The notes under the pieces are model-generated. The model saw only the letters and a program-made list of their open reading frames with translations. It was not told where the DNA came from and ran no database searches. 64,000 bases of DNA from Bradyrhizobium lupini (lineage in GTDB: Bacteria > Pseudomonadota > Alphaproteobacteria > Rhizobiales > Xanthobacteraceae), in NCBI RefSeq assembly GCF_040939785.1, contig NZ_CP162553.1:5475001-5539000 (forward strand). Reading direction: 5' to 3'. Each line of letters starts with the position of its first letter. The first letter of the stretch is position 1. This document shows positions 34,057 to 42,946 of this stretch, piece after piece. Position numbers and translations under genes: made by a program.

Positions 34057-35322
34057 ATGACTGAGGTGTTGAACGAGCAGCGGCCCAATTCCTGGCTCGC
34101 CGCGATCTGGGCGGCACGCTATCGCACGCCAGCCCGCTTCGTCGCGCTGATCGCGTTGCTGTTGCCGTGGACCACGACCGGGCTCATTTTCGCGCTCATT
34201 CCCTGGCTGATCGCGTTCGCGTTCCTCGACCTTCGCGAATTTCCGCGTTCGCTGCTTCGGCCAATCTGCCTGCTGCCGATTGCGCTGGTCCTACTCGCCG
34301 CCATCGGCACGCTCTGGTCGGATGCGCCGTGGCCGGACCGAATCCATGCGATCGGCCCGGCGGCGAAGCTGCTGGTAATTCCGCTTCTGATCTACCAGTT
34401 CGAGCGTTGGCCGTTTGGCGGCTGGGTGTTTTCCGCGTTCCTGGTATCCTGCACGGCACTGATGCTCTATTCCTTCGCCGTCGCCGTCGATCCCGCATTG
34501 TCGCTGAAACTCTATCTGTCGCGCGGGCCCTACAAGGTCGAAAGCGGGATCGCGGTGCGCAATTATATCGACCAGAGCCAGGAGTTCGCGCTCTGTGCGA
34601 TCGCGGTCTACCCGATCGTGTCGCTGCTGCGACGAGGCCGCTACCGCGTCGCGGCGCTGTTCGTGGCGCTCGCGATCGGATTCCTCGCCAACATGATGTT
34701 CGTCGTGGTCTCGCGGACAGCGCTGGTGACGCTGCCGATCCTGATCGTGGTCTTCGCGCTTTTGCATTTGCGCCGCCGCACCGCACTCTTCGCCGTCGGC
34801 GCGATGGGGCTGTTGGCCGTGCTGCTGTGGACCGCCTCGCCGCGTCTGCGCGCAACAGTCGCCAAATTCAACGGAGACTATGAGGTCAGCATCGCCGGCA
34901 ATGATGTCAGCGGCATGGGGTCACGACTGGAGTTTTGGCGCAAATCGCTGGCGTTCACCGCGGACGCGCCGCTGCTCGGTCACGGCACCGGGGCGATCCG
35001 CGGCCTGTTCGCGCGCGCGGCTGTCGGCGAGAGCGGGGTTCGAGCGGAAATCGTCGGTGATCCCCACAACCAGACGCTCAATGTCGCCGTGCAGTGGGGC
35101 GCGTCGGGCGTCGTGATCCTCTATGCGCTCTGGTTCGCGCACCTCTCGCTGTTTCGCGGAGAGGGGCTGGCCTGCTGGGTCGGCCTTCTGGTCGTGGTGC
35201 AGAACATGCTGTCCTCGCTGCTCAACTCGCATCTGTTCGATTTCGCCGAGGGCTGGATCTACGTGCTTGGCGTCGGCATTGCCGGCGGCATGGCGCTCGC
35301 CGCGAAGACAATACGGAGTTAG
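34057..35322 (+). CDS. O-antigen ligase/polymerase-like membrane protein (Wzy_C)
   Basis: A 421-residue membrane protein with about ten spans, starting at ATG 34057 after AGGGG. The long periplasmic loop holds the family region: DVSGMGSRLEFWRKSL, then GHGTGAIRGLF and DPHNQTLNVAVQWG, whose DPHN histidine is typical of WaaL/O-antigen ligases. These enzymes join lipid-linked polysaccharide to lipid A core, or polymerise surface glycans. No neighbouring glycan genes are present, so the glycan is unknown. The end overlaps the TauE/SafE gene on the other strand by four bases. Confidence 0.78.
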   Translation: MTEVLNEQRPNSWLAAIWAARYRTPARFVALIALLLPWTTTGLIFALIPWLIAFAFLDLREFPRSLLRPICLLPIALVLLAAIGTLWSDAPWPDRIHAIGPAAKLLVIPLLIYQFERWPFGGWVFSAFLVSCTALMLYSFAVAVDPALSLKLYLSRGPYKVESGIAVRNYIDQSQEFALCAIAVYPIVSLLRRGRYRVAALFVALAIGFLANMMFVVVSRTALVTLPILIVVFALLHLRRRTALFAVGAMGLLAVLLWTASPRLRATVAKFNGDYEVSIAGNDVSGMGSRLEFWRKSLAFTADAPLLGHGTGAIRGLFARAAVGESGVRAEIVGDPHNQTLNVAVQWGASGVVILYALWFAHLSLFRGEGLACWVGLLVVVQNMLSSLLNSHLFDFAEGWIYVLGVGIAGGMALAAKTIRS

Positions 35323-36062
35323 TGCGTGCCCAAACTGTTCCAGACCAGGCCGAGACCCGACAGGAACAACAGACCGAGCACGACATCGCCGAAATGCTTG
35401 TCGCTCAGCGCATGATAGACGCGCGCGCCGGCCCATGCGCCGATCAGCGTGCCCGGAAATGCGATCACTGCGAGCCAGACCACCTTGAACGCGACGAGGC
35501 CCGAGGCGGTCTGCAACACCAAGGCGGCGGCGAGCACGGTGAAATTGAAGAGCTGGAAGATGCCGCGCCGCTCGTGCTTGTTCCAGCCTCGGATGTTTGC
35601 CCACAGGATCGGAAGTGGCCCCGACAGTCCGGCAAGGCCACCCAAGATGCCGCCGGCAAAACCGATCGCGCCGTCGGCAATGCGGCCGCCGAACGTGACG
35701 GCGAGCGGCCGCTTGTTCAGATAGAGAGCCGTCGAAAAAACAAGGATCAGCACGCCGACGCTCAGCTTGAACACTTTTGGATCGGCGGAGGCGACCAGCA
35801 TGGTGCCCAGCGGCACGCCGATCAGTCCTCCAATCAGGAACGGCCAGACCAGCGAGAGATCAAAACTCTTCCACATCGACGGCAGCGTCGAGCTCTGCGC
35901 GATCACCGAGCAGATCAGCACCAGGGGCACCGCGAGCGAGGGCGGCAGCACGTAGAGCCAGATGCCGAGCGCCATCAGCGCCGTGCCGAAACCGGCAAGG
36001 CCCGAGACGAAGCCCCCGGCCAGTGCGCCGAGCAGCAGCAGCCCGTAGGTGAGTATTTCCAA
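35319..36062 (-). CDS. TauE/SafE-family sulfite exporter-like membrane protein
   Basis: A 247-residue membrane protein with eight spans. The family's two halves are visible: GALAGGFVSGLAGFGTALMALG and ILGGLAGLSGPLPILW, followed by FLIGGLIGVPLGTML. Start TTG 36062 is supported by an AGGGA seven bases upstream, and the long open frame further upstream is not coding-like. Members move sulfite, sulfoacetate or other organic anions. The substrate is unknown, and no sulfur genes are adjacent. Confidence 0.8.
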   Translation of the reverse strand: MEILTYGLLLLGALAGGFVSGLAGFGTALMALGIWLYVLPPSLAVPLVLICSVIAQSSTLPSMWKSFDLSLVWPFLIGGLIGVPLGTMLVASADPKVFKLSVGVLILVFSTALYLNKRPLAVTFGGRIADGAIGFAGGILGGLAGLSGPLPILWANIRGWNKHERRGIFQLFNFTVLAAALVLQTASGLVAFKVVWLAVIAFPGTLIGAWAGARVYHALSDKHFGDVVLGLLFLSGLGLVWNSLGTH

Positions 36063-36292
36063 CAGATTGTCCCTGTTATCTTGACGATCCCGAACTGTTG
36101 ATCGCCATCGCTCGCATAGCACAGCTGCGGCCGTGCAGGTCAATTTCAAAACCGCACGCAAGCGTGATCCCCAACGGCGGGCGTTCGCGAAAGACAGGCC
36201 TACATGACGCTCGTACTTCAAACTGGGGGCCCGCTCGACGCCATCATGCGGTTCGATCGGCCAGTCTCCCGAATGAAATATGGAGAAGGACG

Positions 36293-36550
36293 ATGACCCG
36301 CACGAAGATTGCCGTCGCGGCCGCACTAGTGTCGGCGGCGGCCTTGATGCCGACCATGGCGCAGGCCCAGTTTTCCGAGCCTGCTGCCTATCAGGCTGCC
36401 CATCCCGACCGCGACGTTCTGAATGGCGGCCAGCTCACGCCCGCCGCGCGCGGGGCTCTCGGCCAGCCGAGCGATGCCTACGCATCGCAAGCTTATCCAT
36501 CGGCTGTTGCGCCGGTCGAGCGCTCCCACCATCGCCGGCAGCATCGATAG
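36293..36550 (+). CDS. Small secreted protein, function unknown
   Basis: An 85-residue precursor. The signal peptide is MTRTKIAVAAALVSAAAL and ends with a MAQAQ cleavage region. The mature part is about 62 residues and hydrophilic, rich in Pro, Ala, Tyr and Ser, with a basic tail ending SHHRRQHR. ATG 36293 follows GGAGAAGGA. The end lies eight bases from the convergent MocR gene's stop. It is not recognised as a family. Confidence 0.6.
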   Translation: MTRTKIAVAAALVSAAALMPTMAQAQFSEPAAYQAAHPDRDVLNGGQLTPAARGALGQPSDAYASQAYPSAVAPVERSHHRRQHR

Positions 36551-36557
36551 GTATTTG

Positions 36558-37931
36558 CTAGACGATCTGCCAGGTGTCGGCGGGCCTGTGCAGCGCGCTC
36601 ACGAGGATGCGCAGCGCCTCCGTCAATTCCGCCCGGTTGCGCGCCGCGCCTAGCGAGACGCGTGCCGCGTGTGGTGCGGTCCCGTCGACGGTGAAGGCCT
36701 CGCCGGCGACGACTGCCAGTCCATTCCGCAGCAGATGCGCCGCGACATCGGGACGGTCCTCCGGCAGCCGCAGCCACAGATGATGCGCGGCGGGCTTGGC
36801 CTGGAACTCAAATCCCTTGAGCGCCCGTTGCGCGAGCTGCTGGCGGCCGATCGCCTCGCTTCTGATGGCGGTGATGATGCGGTCGGCGATCCCGGTCTCG
36901 ATCCAACGCGTCACCAGCGCGACCATCAGCGGCGCCGGCATCTGCACCGTCGCCTGCAAAGAGCTACGCATCTCCCGCTGCGAGCTGCCGTCGGGCGTCA
37001 CCAGATAGGCGACCCGTAGTGCGGGCGCGATACATTTTGACAGCGTGGTCGCGAGATATGTCTGATCCGGAATGAGATTGGCGATCGGCGATGCCGAGCG
37101 ATCGAGCAGCCCGTAGGCATCGTCCTCGATCAGAATCGTATCGGCATCGTTGATGATCTTGGCGATGGCGCTGCGGCGCTCGGGGAGAAGCGTCGCGGTG
37201 GTCGGATTGTGCAGCGTCGGAATGAGATAGACCGCTTTCGGTCTATGCGTGCGGCAAGCCTTTGCCAGCGCCTCTGGCAGGATGCCGCCGTCATCCATCG
37301 CGACGCCGACGAGTCTGACGCCGAGGCGCGCGGCGGCGGCCCTGATGCCGGGGAAGGTGAGGGCTTCCGTCAGCACGATGTCGCCGGGCCGGGCGAGGTG
37401 GGCGAGCAGGTTGAACAGGATCGTCTGTGCGCCGGGAAAGATCACGAGCCTGTCGGCATGCGCATGCGGCACGCGGGGGCGCATCCATCGCGCCGCGACC
37501 TCGCGCTCGTGTGCGCTGCCGCCGGGCGGCTGGTAGTTGAGATGCGCGGTCAGGCCCGATTGGGCGCGGATGGCTTCCATCCCGGCGATGATGCGCTCGT
37601 CGAGCTGCGCTTCGAGAGGTTGCGGCGGCACGTTCATCGAGAGGTCGATCGCGACGGGATGCGGCAGATCGACCACGCGGCGCGCGCTGGTCTCCGACAC
37701 GAACGAGCCCTGGCCGACCCGGGCCTCCATGATGCCGCGGCGCCGCGCCTCGGTGTAGGCGCGCGTCACCGTGGTGAGGTCGATGCCGAGCGCCTTTGCC
37801 AGCGCCCGCTGCGTCGGCAATTGCTGGCCGCGCACCAGCCGGCCGGCCGCGATATCGGCCTCCATGGCCTCGACGATGCGCTGATAGCGCGGCCCGCTCA
37901 GCTCCGAGATTGTAGGGTCCAATCCATGCAA
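36558..37931 (-). CDS. MocR-type GntR/aminotransferase-fold transcriptional regulator
   Basis: A 457-residue PLP-binding regulator. The N-terminal GntR winged helix (about residues 10-80) contains RGQQLPTQRALAKALGIDLTTVTRAY. The remainder has the fold-type I aminotransferase domain: FPGAQTILFNLLAHLARPGD, the aspartate in ILIEDDAYGLL and the PLP lysine in ATTLSKCIAPALRVAY. Such proteins sense PLP or amino compounds and control neighbouring genes. It is divergent from the DUF983 gene, and direct repeats in the shared region look like its operator. Confidence 0.88.
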   Translation of the reverse strand: MHGLDPTISELSGPRYQRIVEAMEADIAAGRLVRGQQLPTQRALAKALGIDLTTVTRAYTEARRRGIMEARVGQGSFVSETSARRVVDLPHPVAIDLSMNVPPQPLEAQLDERIIAGMEAIRAQSGLTAHLNYQPPGGSAHEREVAARWMRPRVPHAHADRLVIFPGAQTILFNLLAHLARPGDIVLTEALTFPGIRAAAARLGVRLVGVAMDDGGILPEALAKACRTHRPKAVYLIPTLHNPTTATLLPERRSAIAKIINDADTILIEDDAYGLLDRSASPIANLIPDQTYLATTLSKCIAPALRVAYLVTPDGSSQREMRSSLQATVQMPAPLMVALVTRWIETGIADRIITAIRSEAIGRQQLAQRALKGFEFQAKPAAHHLWLRLPEDRPDVAAHLLRNGLAVVAGEAFTVDGTAPHAARVSLGAARNRAELTEALRILVSALHRPADTWQIV

Positions 37932-37952
37932 TTAAGGCCTATATCCTTTGAA

Positions 37953-37982
37953 TGTATGGATGCAAGATATTATTGTATGGAT
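37953..37982. promoter_or_regulatory. Candidate MocR operator (two direct repeats)
   Basis: TGTATGGAT occurs twice, at 37953-37961 and 37974-37982, 21 bases apart (two helical turns). Direct repeats on one face of DNA are typical of MocR operators. They lie between the regulator and the DUF983 gene. Confidence 0.55.
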
Positions 37983-38006
37983 CGTAGAAAAGGAAGAGGT
38001 GGGGTC

Positions 38007-38441
38007 ATGGCAACCGGTTCAGTCTCTCTGGCAAAGGCGATGTGGCGCGGATTTCGCGGCAAGTGCCCGAACTGCGGCGAAGGCCACGCGTTCGGCCGTT
38101 TCCTGAAGGTGGCGGATACCTGCGACCATTGCGGCGAGGAGCTGTTCCACCAGCGCGCCGACGATTTCCCGGCCTATCTCGTGATGGTCGTCGTCGGCCA
38201 TCTCGTGGTGCCGGCAATCCTCGCGGTCGAGACCGCCTATGCGCCGGCCGTCTGGCTGCAACTGGTGGTGTGGCTGCCGGTGACGTTGTTCGCTTCGCTC
38301 GCGCTGTTGCAGCCGACCAAGGGTGCCATCGTCGGGCTGCAATGGCAGATCGGCATGCATGGTTTTGAGGCGGGCAAGCTGCGGCGCGAAGCTGGTCGGC
38401 CTGCAGCCGTCCTGGTGAAGGTGAACGCGCGCGCGGCTTAA
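38007..38441 (+). CDS. DUF983 family membrane protein with zinc ribbon
   Basis: A 144-residue protein. The N-terminal half has two CxxC pairs (CPNCGEGHAF and CDHCGEELF), a zinc ribbon of cytoplasmic type. Two membrane spans follow: YLVMVVVGHLVVPAILAVE and LVVWLPVTLFASLALL. ATG 38007 is picked because GAGGT precedes it; ATG 37977 is 10 codons upstream and would fall inside the operator repeats. The function of DUF983 is not known. It is divergent from a MocR regulator that probably controls it. Confidence 0.78.
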   Translation: MATGSVSLAKAMWRGFRGKCPNCGEGHAFGRFLKVADTCDHCGEELFHQRADDFPAYLVMVVVGHLVVPAILAVETAYAPAVWLQLVVWLPVTLFASLALLQPTKGAIVGLQWQIGMHGFEAGKLRREAGRPAAVLVKVNARAA

Positions 38442-38501
38442 GGGGCCGTAGCGTTTACATCGCGGGACCGGCCGCTACACTCCATCGTACAAACAAGAAC
38501 G

Positions 38502-39227
38502 ATGGAAACGCCGATGGCCGCACGCTCAAAAACCTTCCTGCTTTGTCACGGCGCGTGGTCCGGCGGGTGGGCCTGGAAGAAGATGCATCCGTTGACGGCA
38601 AAGGCCGGCCATCGCCTCATTGCGCCGACCTATACCGGGCTCGGCGAGCGCGCGCATCTGGCCAGTCCCGCGATCGATCTCAACACGCACATCCAGGACA
38701 TTCTCAACGTCATCAGGTTCGAGGATCTCGAGGACATCGTGCTCCTCGGCCACAGCTATGGCGGCATGGTCGCCACCGGTGTCGCCGATCGCGCGCGCGA
38801 GCGGGTGACGCAATTGATCTATCTCGACGCCTTCGTGCCGCGTGACGGCCAATCGCTGTTCGATCTCCACGAGGGCGGGCGCGAGCCGATGCGCAAGGCT
38901 GCAAGCTCAGGCGACGGCTACCGCATCCCGCCGAACCCGCCGCCGCCGGATACCCCGCAGGCCGATCTCGACTGGCTCAACGCACGCCGGATCAACATGC
39001 CGATCAAATGCTTCGAGACGAAGCTAACGCTCGAACATGGCGAGCCGGCGATGCCGCGCAGCTACATCTATTGCACGCGCATTCCGCCGGGCGACGTGTT
39101 CGGGCAGTTCGCGAAGCGCACCAAGACCGAGGATGGCTGGCGCACTTTCGAACTCGATGCGAGCCATGCGCCGAATGTGACAGCGCCGGAGGCGCTGATG
39201 GGTGTGTTGCAAGAGATCGTCGGATAG
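38502..39227 (+). CDS. Alpha/beta-hydrolase, esterase-like
   Basis: A 241-residue protein resembling plant-type methyl-salicylate esterases (MES/hydroxynitrile lyase group). The oxyanion-hole start is FLLCHGAWSGGWAWKK, the nucleophile elbow LLGHSYGGMVATG (Ser), and the late catalytic His lies in ELDASHAPNVTAPEAL. The acid is probably an Asp near DVFGQ. ATG 38502 is used; a second in-frame ATG at 38514 is possible. The substrate is unknown. It is a single gene. Confidence 0.82.
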   Translation: METPMAARSKTFLLCHGAWSGGWAWKKMHPLTAKAGHRLIAPTYTGLGERAHLASPAIDLNTHIQDILNVIRFEDLEDIVLLGHSYGGMVATGVADRARERVTQLIYLDAFVPRDGQSLFDLHEGGREPMRKAASSGDGYRIPPNPPPPDTPQADLDWLNARRINMPIKCFETKLTLEHGEPAMPRSYIYCTRIPPGDVFGQFAKRTKTEDGWRTFELDASHAPNVTAPEALMGVLQEIVG

Positions 39228-39243
39228 CGAGCCCCCAAATGGT

Positions 39244-39276
39244 GAGGGGCCCGATGCAGTCAGCATCGAACCCCTC
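39244..39276 (-). terminator. Terminator of rnpB
   Basis: GAGGGG plus a TTCGATGC/GCATCGGG extension forms a long hairpin around a five-base loop. It lies about 10 bases beyond the 3' end of the RNase P RNA on the minus strand. Confidence 0.7.
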
Positions 39277-39286
39277 GTTGAAGATA

Positions 39287-39764
39287 TCAGCCGGCCTCTA
39301 AGCCGGGTTCTGTAGGGCACCGTCCGCTTGCGCGAACGATACGTGACGGCCATTCCTCTGGGACCATGTTTGCACATGGCCTCGAGCAACCTACCCGGAC
39401 GGCGGGCCTGACATCGCCCCGCGGCGTTATCGCTTTCGCGAACACTCCGCTATGCCGTCCCTATTCGGTTTTGCTCCCGGTGGGGTTTACCATGCCGGCT
39501 CCGTTGCCGCAGCCGCGGTGCGCTCTTACCGCACCTTTTCACCCTTACCTGCCTACGCAGCTTGCGCTGCTACGGCACGGCAGGCCCGAGGGCTTGCCGC
39601 GCCAAAGCCCCGAAGGGGCGACGGCGGGCGGTTCGTTCTCTGTGGCACTTTCCCTGGGGTCGCCCCCGCCGGACGTTATCCGGCACCGTATGTCAAGGGA
39701 GCCCGGACTTTCCTCCCCGGCGGCCTTTCGGCACTTGCCGGAGCGGCCGTCCGGCCGACTGACG
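39287..39764 (-). ncRNA. rnpB: RNase P RNA, bacterial class A
   Basis: The catalytic RNA of ribonuclease P, which trims tRNA 5' ends. Read on the minus strand it has the universal P4-region sequence GAGGAAAGTCCGGGCTCCC near 39702-39720 and the 3' conserved ACAGAACCCGGCTTA near 39300-39314. The P1 helix closes the molecule: TCAGTCGGCC at 39753-39762 pairs with GGCCGGCTGA at 39287-39296 with one wobble. The length of about 478 bases is a little long but acceptable for alphaproteobacteria. The open frames in this stretch are shadows. Confidence 0.93.
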
Positions 39765-39911
39765 GCTTACGCATGAAGCATTTGTGTCGGTTCCGCAAGC
39801 CGATATCGCCATGCACGGTTCGCCCGAAATAATTTATCCTGAAGATGTCGTTGGGCGCGTGTCCCGTTCGACTGGATGTCGGCGATCCAGCCGTGCAGCA
39901 GGAGTTAAGCG

Positions 39912-40265
39912 ATGCAGTATTTGCTGATGATCTACCAGAACGAAGCCGAGTACGCGAATATGCGTCCGGCGGCCGGCCAGCAGATGACGGCGGAATATCA
40001 GACCTTCACGCAAGGCATCATCCAGAGCGGCAATTTCAAGGCCGGCGACCGTTTGCAGCCGACCACGACTGCAACGACCGTCCGCGTGCGCGACGGCAAG
40101 ACGCTGACGACCGACGGCCCGTTTGCCGAAACACGCGAGCAGCTCGGCGGCTATTACCTGGTGGAGGCCAAGGATCTCGATGCTGCGATCGAGATCGCGT
40201 CGCGGATTCCGTCGGCGCGTATCGGCTCGATCGAGGTGCGGCCGATCTGGGTGTACGACAAGTGA
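39912..40265 (+). CDS. YCII/DGPF-domain protein
   Basis: A 117-residue ferredoxin-like-fold protein. The family features are the start MQYLLMIYQNE, then a strand region around GDRLQPTTTATTVRVRDG, and the signature TDGPFAETREQLGGYYLVEA. It is followed 22 bases later by an ECF sigma factor, and this pairing is characteristic of ECF42 systems (established knowledge). DGPF proteins are thought to work with that sigma factor, but the enzyme function is unproven. Confidence 0.85.
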   Translation: MQYLLMIYQNEAEYANMRPAAGQQMTAEYQTFTQGIIQSGNFKAGDRLQPTTTATTVRVRDGKTLTTDGPFAETREQLGGYYLVEAKDLDAAIEIASRIPSARIGSIEVRPIWVYDK

Positions 40266-40287
40266 CGGCGCCGTCGCGCATCGGCGC

Positions 40288-41520
40288 ATGACGCTGTCCG
40301 AGATCGACAAGATCTTCCGCGACGAGGCGGGGCGCGCGCTGGCCACGCTGATCCGCCTCGTCGGCGATTTCGATCTCGCCGAGGACGCGCTCCAGGACGC
40401 GTTTGCGGTGGCACTGGAGCGCTGGCCGGCGTGCGAGGTCCCCGACAATCCGCGTGCCTGGCTGGTCAATGTCGCCAGGCACAAGGCGATCGACCGTATC
40501 AGGCGCCAAGCCGTTTTCCGCGGCAAGGAACAGGCGCTCGTGCACGAGCTCGAGCTGAACGCGCAGGCGCCCGCCGAGCCGTCGGCGACGCTCGACGACG
40601 ATATGCTGCGGCTGATCTTCACCTGCTGCCATCCTGCATTTGCGCCCGAAGTCCAGGTCGCGCTGACGCTGCGCACCGTCTGCGGACTCTCCACGGCGCA
40701 AGTCGCGCGCGCCTTCCTCGTCAGCGAAGAGGCGATGGGGCAGCGTCTCGTCCGCGCCAAGCAGAAGATCCGACTCGCCGGCATTCCCTATGAAGTCCCC
40801 GAGCGCGACACGCTGGTGCCGCGGCTCGACGGTGTGCTTGCCGTGATCTATCTGGTCTTCACTGAGGGCTATGTGGCGACGTCGGGTGCGGATTTGATGC
40901 GACCCGATCTTGCCGCCGAGGCGATCCGGCTTGGCCGCTTGCTCGACCGGCTGCTACCCGATCGAGCCGGGATCAAGGGCCTGCTGGCGCTGATGCTGCT
41001 GCACGATGCGCGCCGCGCAGGGCGCCAGACCGCCGCCGGCGACATCGTGCTTCTGGAAGAGCAGGATCGTTCGCAGTGGGACCATGCACAGATCGAGGAG
41101 GGTCTGCGCCTGGTGGACGACGCACTGCGCGTGCCCGGCCGGCCGCAGCCGTATGCAGTACAAGCCGCGATCGCTGCGCTGCATGCGCGTGCGCCGAGCT
41201 ACGAGCAGACAGACTGGCCGCAGATTGCCGGGCTCTATGAAGTGCTGCTGCGGATCAATCCGTCGCCGGTGATCGAACTCAACCATGCGGCGGCGGTGTC
41301 GATGGTCGATGGGCCCGCGCGCGCGCTCGATCTCGTGGATGCGACCGCCGCACGCGGCGCGCTTCATGGCTATGAGCTGCTGCCAGCGGTGCGGGCGGAT
41401 TTGTTGCGGCGGCTTGGCCGGAAGGAGGAGGCGCGCGAGGCCTATCGCGCTGCGACGGAGGCGACGCAGTTAGAGCCGCTGCGACGGCTTTATGCGCGAA
41501 GGATGAGGGAGATGAACTGA
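40288..41520 (+). CDS. ECF42-type RNA polymerase sigma factor
   Basis: A 410-residue sigma factor much longer than classical ECF proteins. Region 2 (RLVGDFDLAEDALQDAF, then NPRAWLVNVARHKAIDRIRR) and region 4 (LRTVCGLSTAQVARAFLVSEEAMGQRLVRAKQKIR) are intact. They are followed by a C-terminal extension of about 210 residues with TPR-like helices (EGLRLVDDALRVPGRPQPYAVQAAIAALHA-type) that regulates activity in ECF42. No anti-sigma factor is adjacent, as is usual in this group. ATG 40288 gives the usual length. Confidence 0.87.
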   Translation: MTLSEIDKIFRDEAGRALATLIRLVGDFDLAEDALQDAFAVALERWPACEVPDNPRAWLVNVARHKAIDRIRRQAVFRGKEQALVHELELNAQAPAEPSATLDDDMLRLIFTCCHPAFAPEVQVALTLRTVCGLSTAQVARAFLVSEEAMGQRLVRAKQKIRLAGIPYEVPERDTLVPRLDGVLAVIYLVFTEGYVATSGADLMRPDLAAEAIRLGRLLDRLLPDRAGIKGLLALMLLHDARRAGRQTAAGDIVLLEEQDRSQWDHAQIEEGLRLVDDALRVPGRPQPYAVQAAIAALHARAPSYEQTDWPQIAGLYEVLLRINPSPVIELNHAAAVSMVDGPARALDLVDATAARGALHGYELLPAVRADLLRRLGRKEEAREAYRAATEATQLEPLRRLYARRMREMN

Positions 41521-41526
41521 GTTTCC

Positions 41527-41608
41527 GTCATGGCGGGGCTTGTCCCGGCCATCCACGTTCTTCCGGCGCGACAAAGACGTGGATGCCCGGGACAAGCCCG
41601 GGCATGAC
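41527..41608. repeat. REP-like intergenic palindromic element
   Basis: GTCATGGCGGGGCTTGTCCC pairs with GGGACAAGCCCGGGCATGAC around a short spacer. It lies between convergent genes and may also stop transcription. Confidence 0.8.
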
Positions 41609-41640
41609 GGAGCAAGAGGTCACGTTCTCGAAGACGTCAG

Positions 41641-42504
41641 CTACTTCGTCATGATGGTCGTTGTCTCCTGAGGGAGACTCCCCAACAGCGCCTGCAAGGT
41701 CGAGAGCGTCGAGTGATCCGCGACCCCATCCAGTCGCGCCGGGCGGAAATGGCGCTGGAACGCGGTGACGACTTCCATGGTCGCGGCGTCGTATTTGCCG
41801 GTGAGGGGAACGCCGTAGCCGTATCTGGCGAGCGCTTGCTGCAGGCTCAGCACCTCATCGCTGATGGTGCCGAGCATCAGGCTTTCGCCGCGCACCACCG
41901 GCGCGGGCGTGACCCAGTGTCCGACGCCGGAATTGGCCAGCGAATGCCACGGAAATTTTTCGCCGGGATCTTTCTTGCGCGCCGGCGCCACGTCGGAATG
42001 GCCGAGCACCCGGTGCGCGGGCACCTTGCGGCGGAGCATGATGCCGCGGCACAGCGCGATCACGGCGGCGATCTGGCGCAGCGGAAACTCCGGATAGCCC
42101 CAATCGTGGCCGCGATTGACGATCTCGATCCCGATCGAGCAGGAATTGATGTCGTCCTCGCCGGACCAGGACGAGACGCCGGCATGCCAGGCGCGCCTGG
42201 CCTCCGGCACGCATTGCACGATGCGGCCGTCTTCCAGCACGACATAATGTGCCGACACCTCGGTGCCCGCGGAGCAGAGCCGCGCCAGCGCACCTTCGAC
42301 GTCGGGCATGCCGGTGTAGTGCAGCACAATCATATCGGGTTGGCGGCCCTTGTTGCGGTCGCCATGGTTCGGTGAGGGGATGATGTCGGAGACGATCGAG
42401 GAATCCGGCTCGAACGTCCGCATGTTCGCGGCGGCTTTGGGAACCGGCAGAACGCGTTGACGCTTCGAATCAGATCCAGACGGCGTGGACGAACCGGACG
42501 ACAT
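41641..42504 (-). CDS. N-acetylmuramoyl-L-alanine amidase, AmpD type with peptidoglycan-binding domain
   Basis: A 287-residue zinc amidase that cleaves muropeptide amide bonds during wall recycling. The Amidase_2 domain shows MIVLHYTGM (zinc His), then SAHYVVLEDGRIVQCV, IGIEIVNRG and HRVLGHSDVAPARKKDPGE (second His, Asp and Lys). The C-terminus (about residues 210-280) has the peptidoglycan-binding domain LSLQQALARYGYGVPLTG with VVTAFQRHFRP. No signal peptide is seen. ATG 42504 is the first start; ATG 42423 is an alternative giving MRTFEPDSS. It is divergent from the dcw cluster. Confidence 0.85.
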   Translation of the reverse strand: MSSGSSTPSGSDSKRQRVLPVPKAAANMRTFEPDSSIVSDIIPSPNHGDRNKGRQPDMIVLHYTGMPDVEGALARLCSAGTEVSAHYVVLEDGRIVQCVPEARRAWHAGVSSWSGEDDINSCSIGIEIVNRGHDWGYPEFPLRQIAAVIALCRGIMLRRKVPAHRVLGHSDVAPARKKDPGEKFPWHSLANSGVGHWVTPAPVVRGESLMLGTISDEVLSLQQALARYGYGVPLTGKYDAATMEVVTAFQRHFRPARLDGVADHSTLSTLQALLGSLPQETTTIMTK

Positions 42505-42946
42505 AAATAGCTCGAGACAGACAGAGAGTGGGCCAAGCCCTTTTCTTTACTATTCCTTTACCCTCCACCGTGCGCAACCGCGCGACGAGGTTAACGGATG
42601 CATTTTGGCGCATGTGTGTGGATGAAGCATCACCGCCGCGTCAGCTTTTCGACTTGTCGCGAGCCGATCAACGCTTTCTTAACGCTAAGGGCCGTTACTG
42701 AGAGATGAAGAGCCGACCCGCGTCCGGAGGCGGCCAAAGCGTATTTTGGCTCGAAATCCCATGGCTGCCCGACAAATTCCAAGGGGAATACTGGGTTGGT
42801 GGCCCGGGACGACCGGGCACGGTAACCATATCGGACGGGGGTTGGGTCGTGGAACCGCCGCGACGCGGAATCATTCGAGGCGTTATGAGCTTGTTCGTCC
42901 CCGATCTCACTTGGGAGTCCGGCGGGGCGATCGGCAGGCCTGGCGC
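42505..42946. other. Leader/promoter region of the dcw cluster, mraZ-less
   Basis: About 440 bases between the amidase gene and rsmH. AT-rich patches lie near 42540-42560 and 42600-42690 (GAGGTTAACGG, CTTAACGCTAAG). No mraZ is recognisable. A weak 81-codon frame from 42705, ending ATGA with rsmH, has an unusual composition ([15 protein letters not shown]). It might be a small coding gene, but I do not call it. The main promoter of rsmH probably lies here. Confidence 0.4.

Noticed and set aside
39366..39832. Several open frames within 39.3-39.8 kb
   Set aside because: The stretch is the RNase P RNA on the minus strand; its conserved cores and P1 helix explain the sequence.
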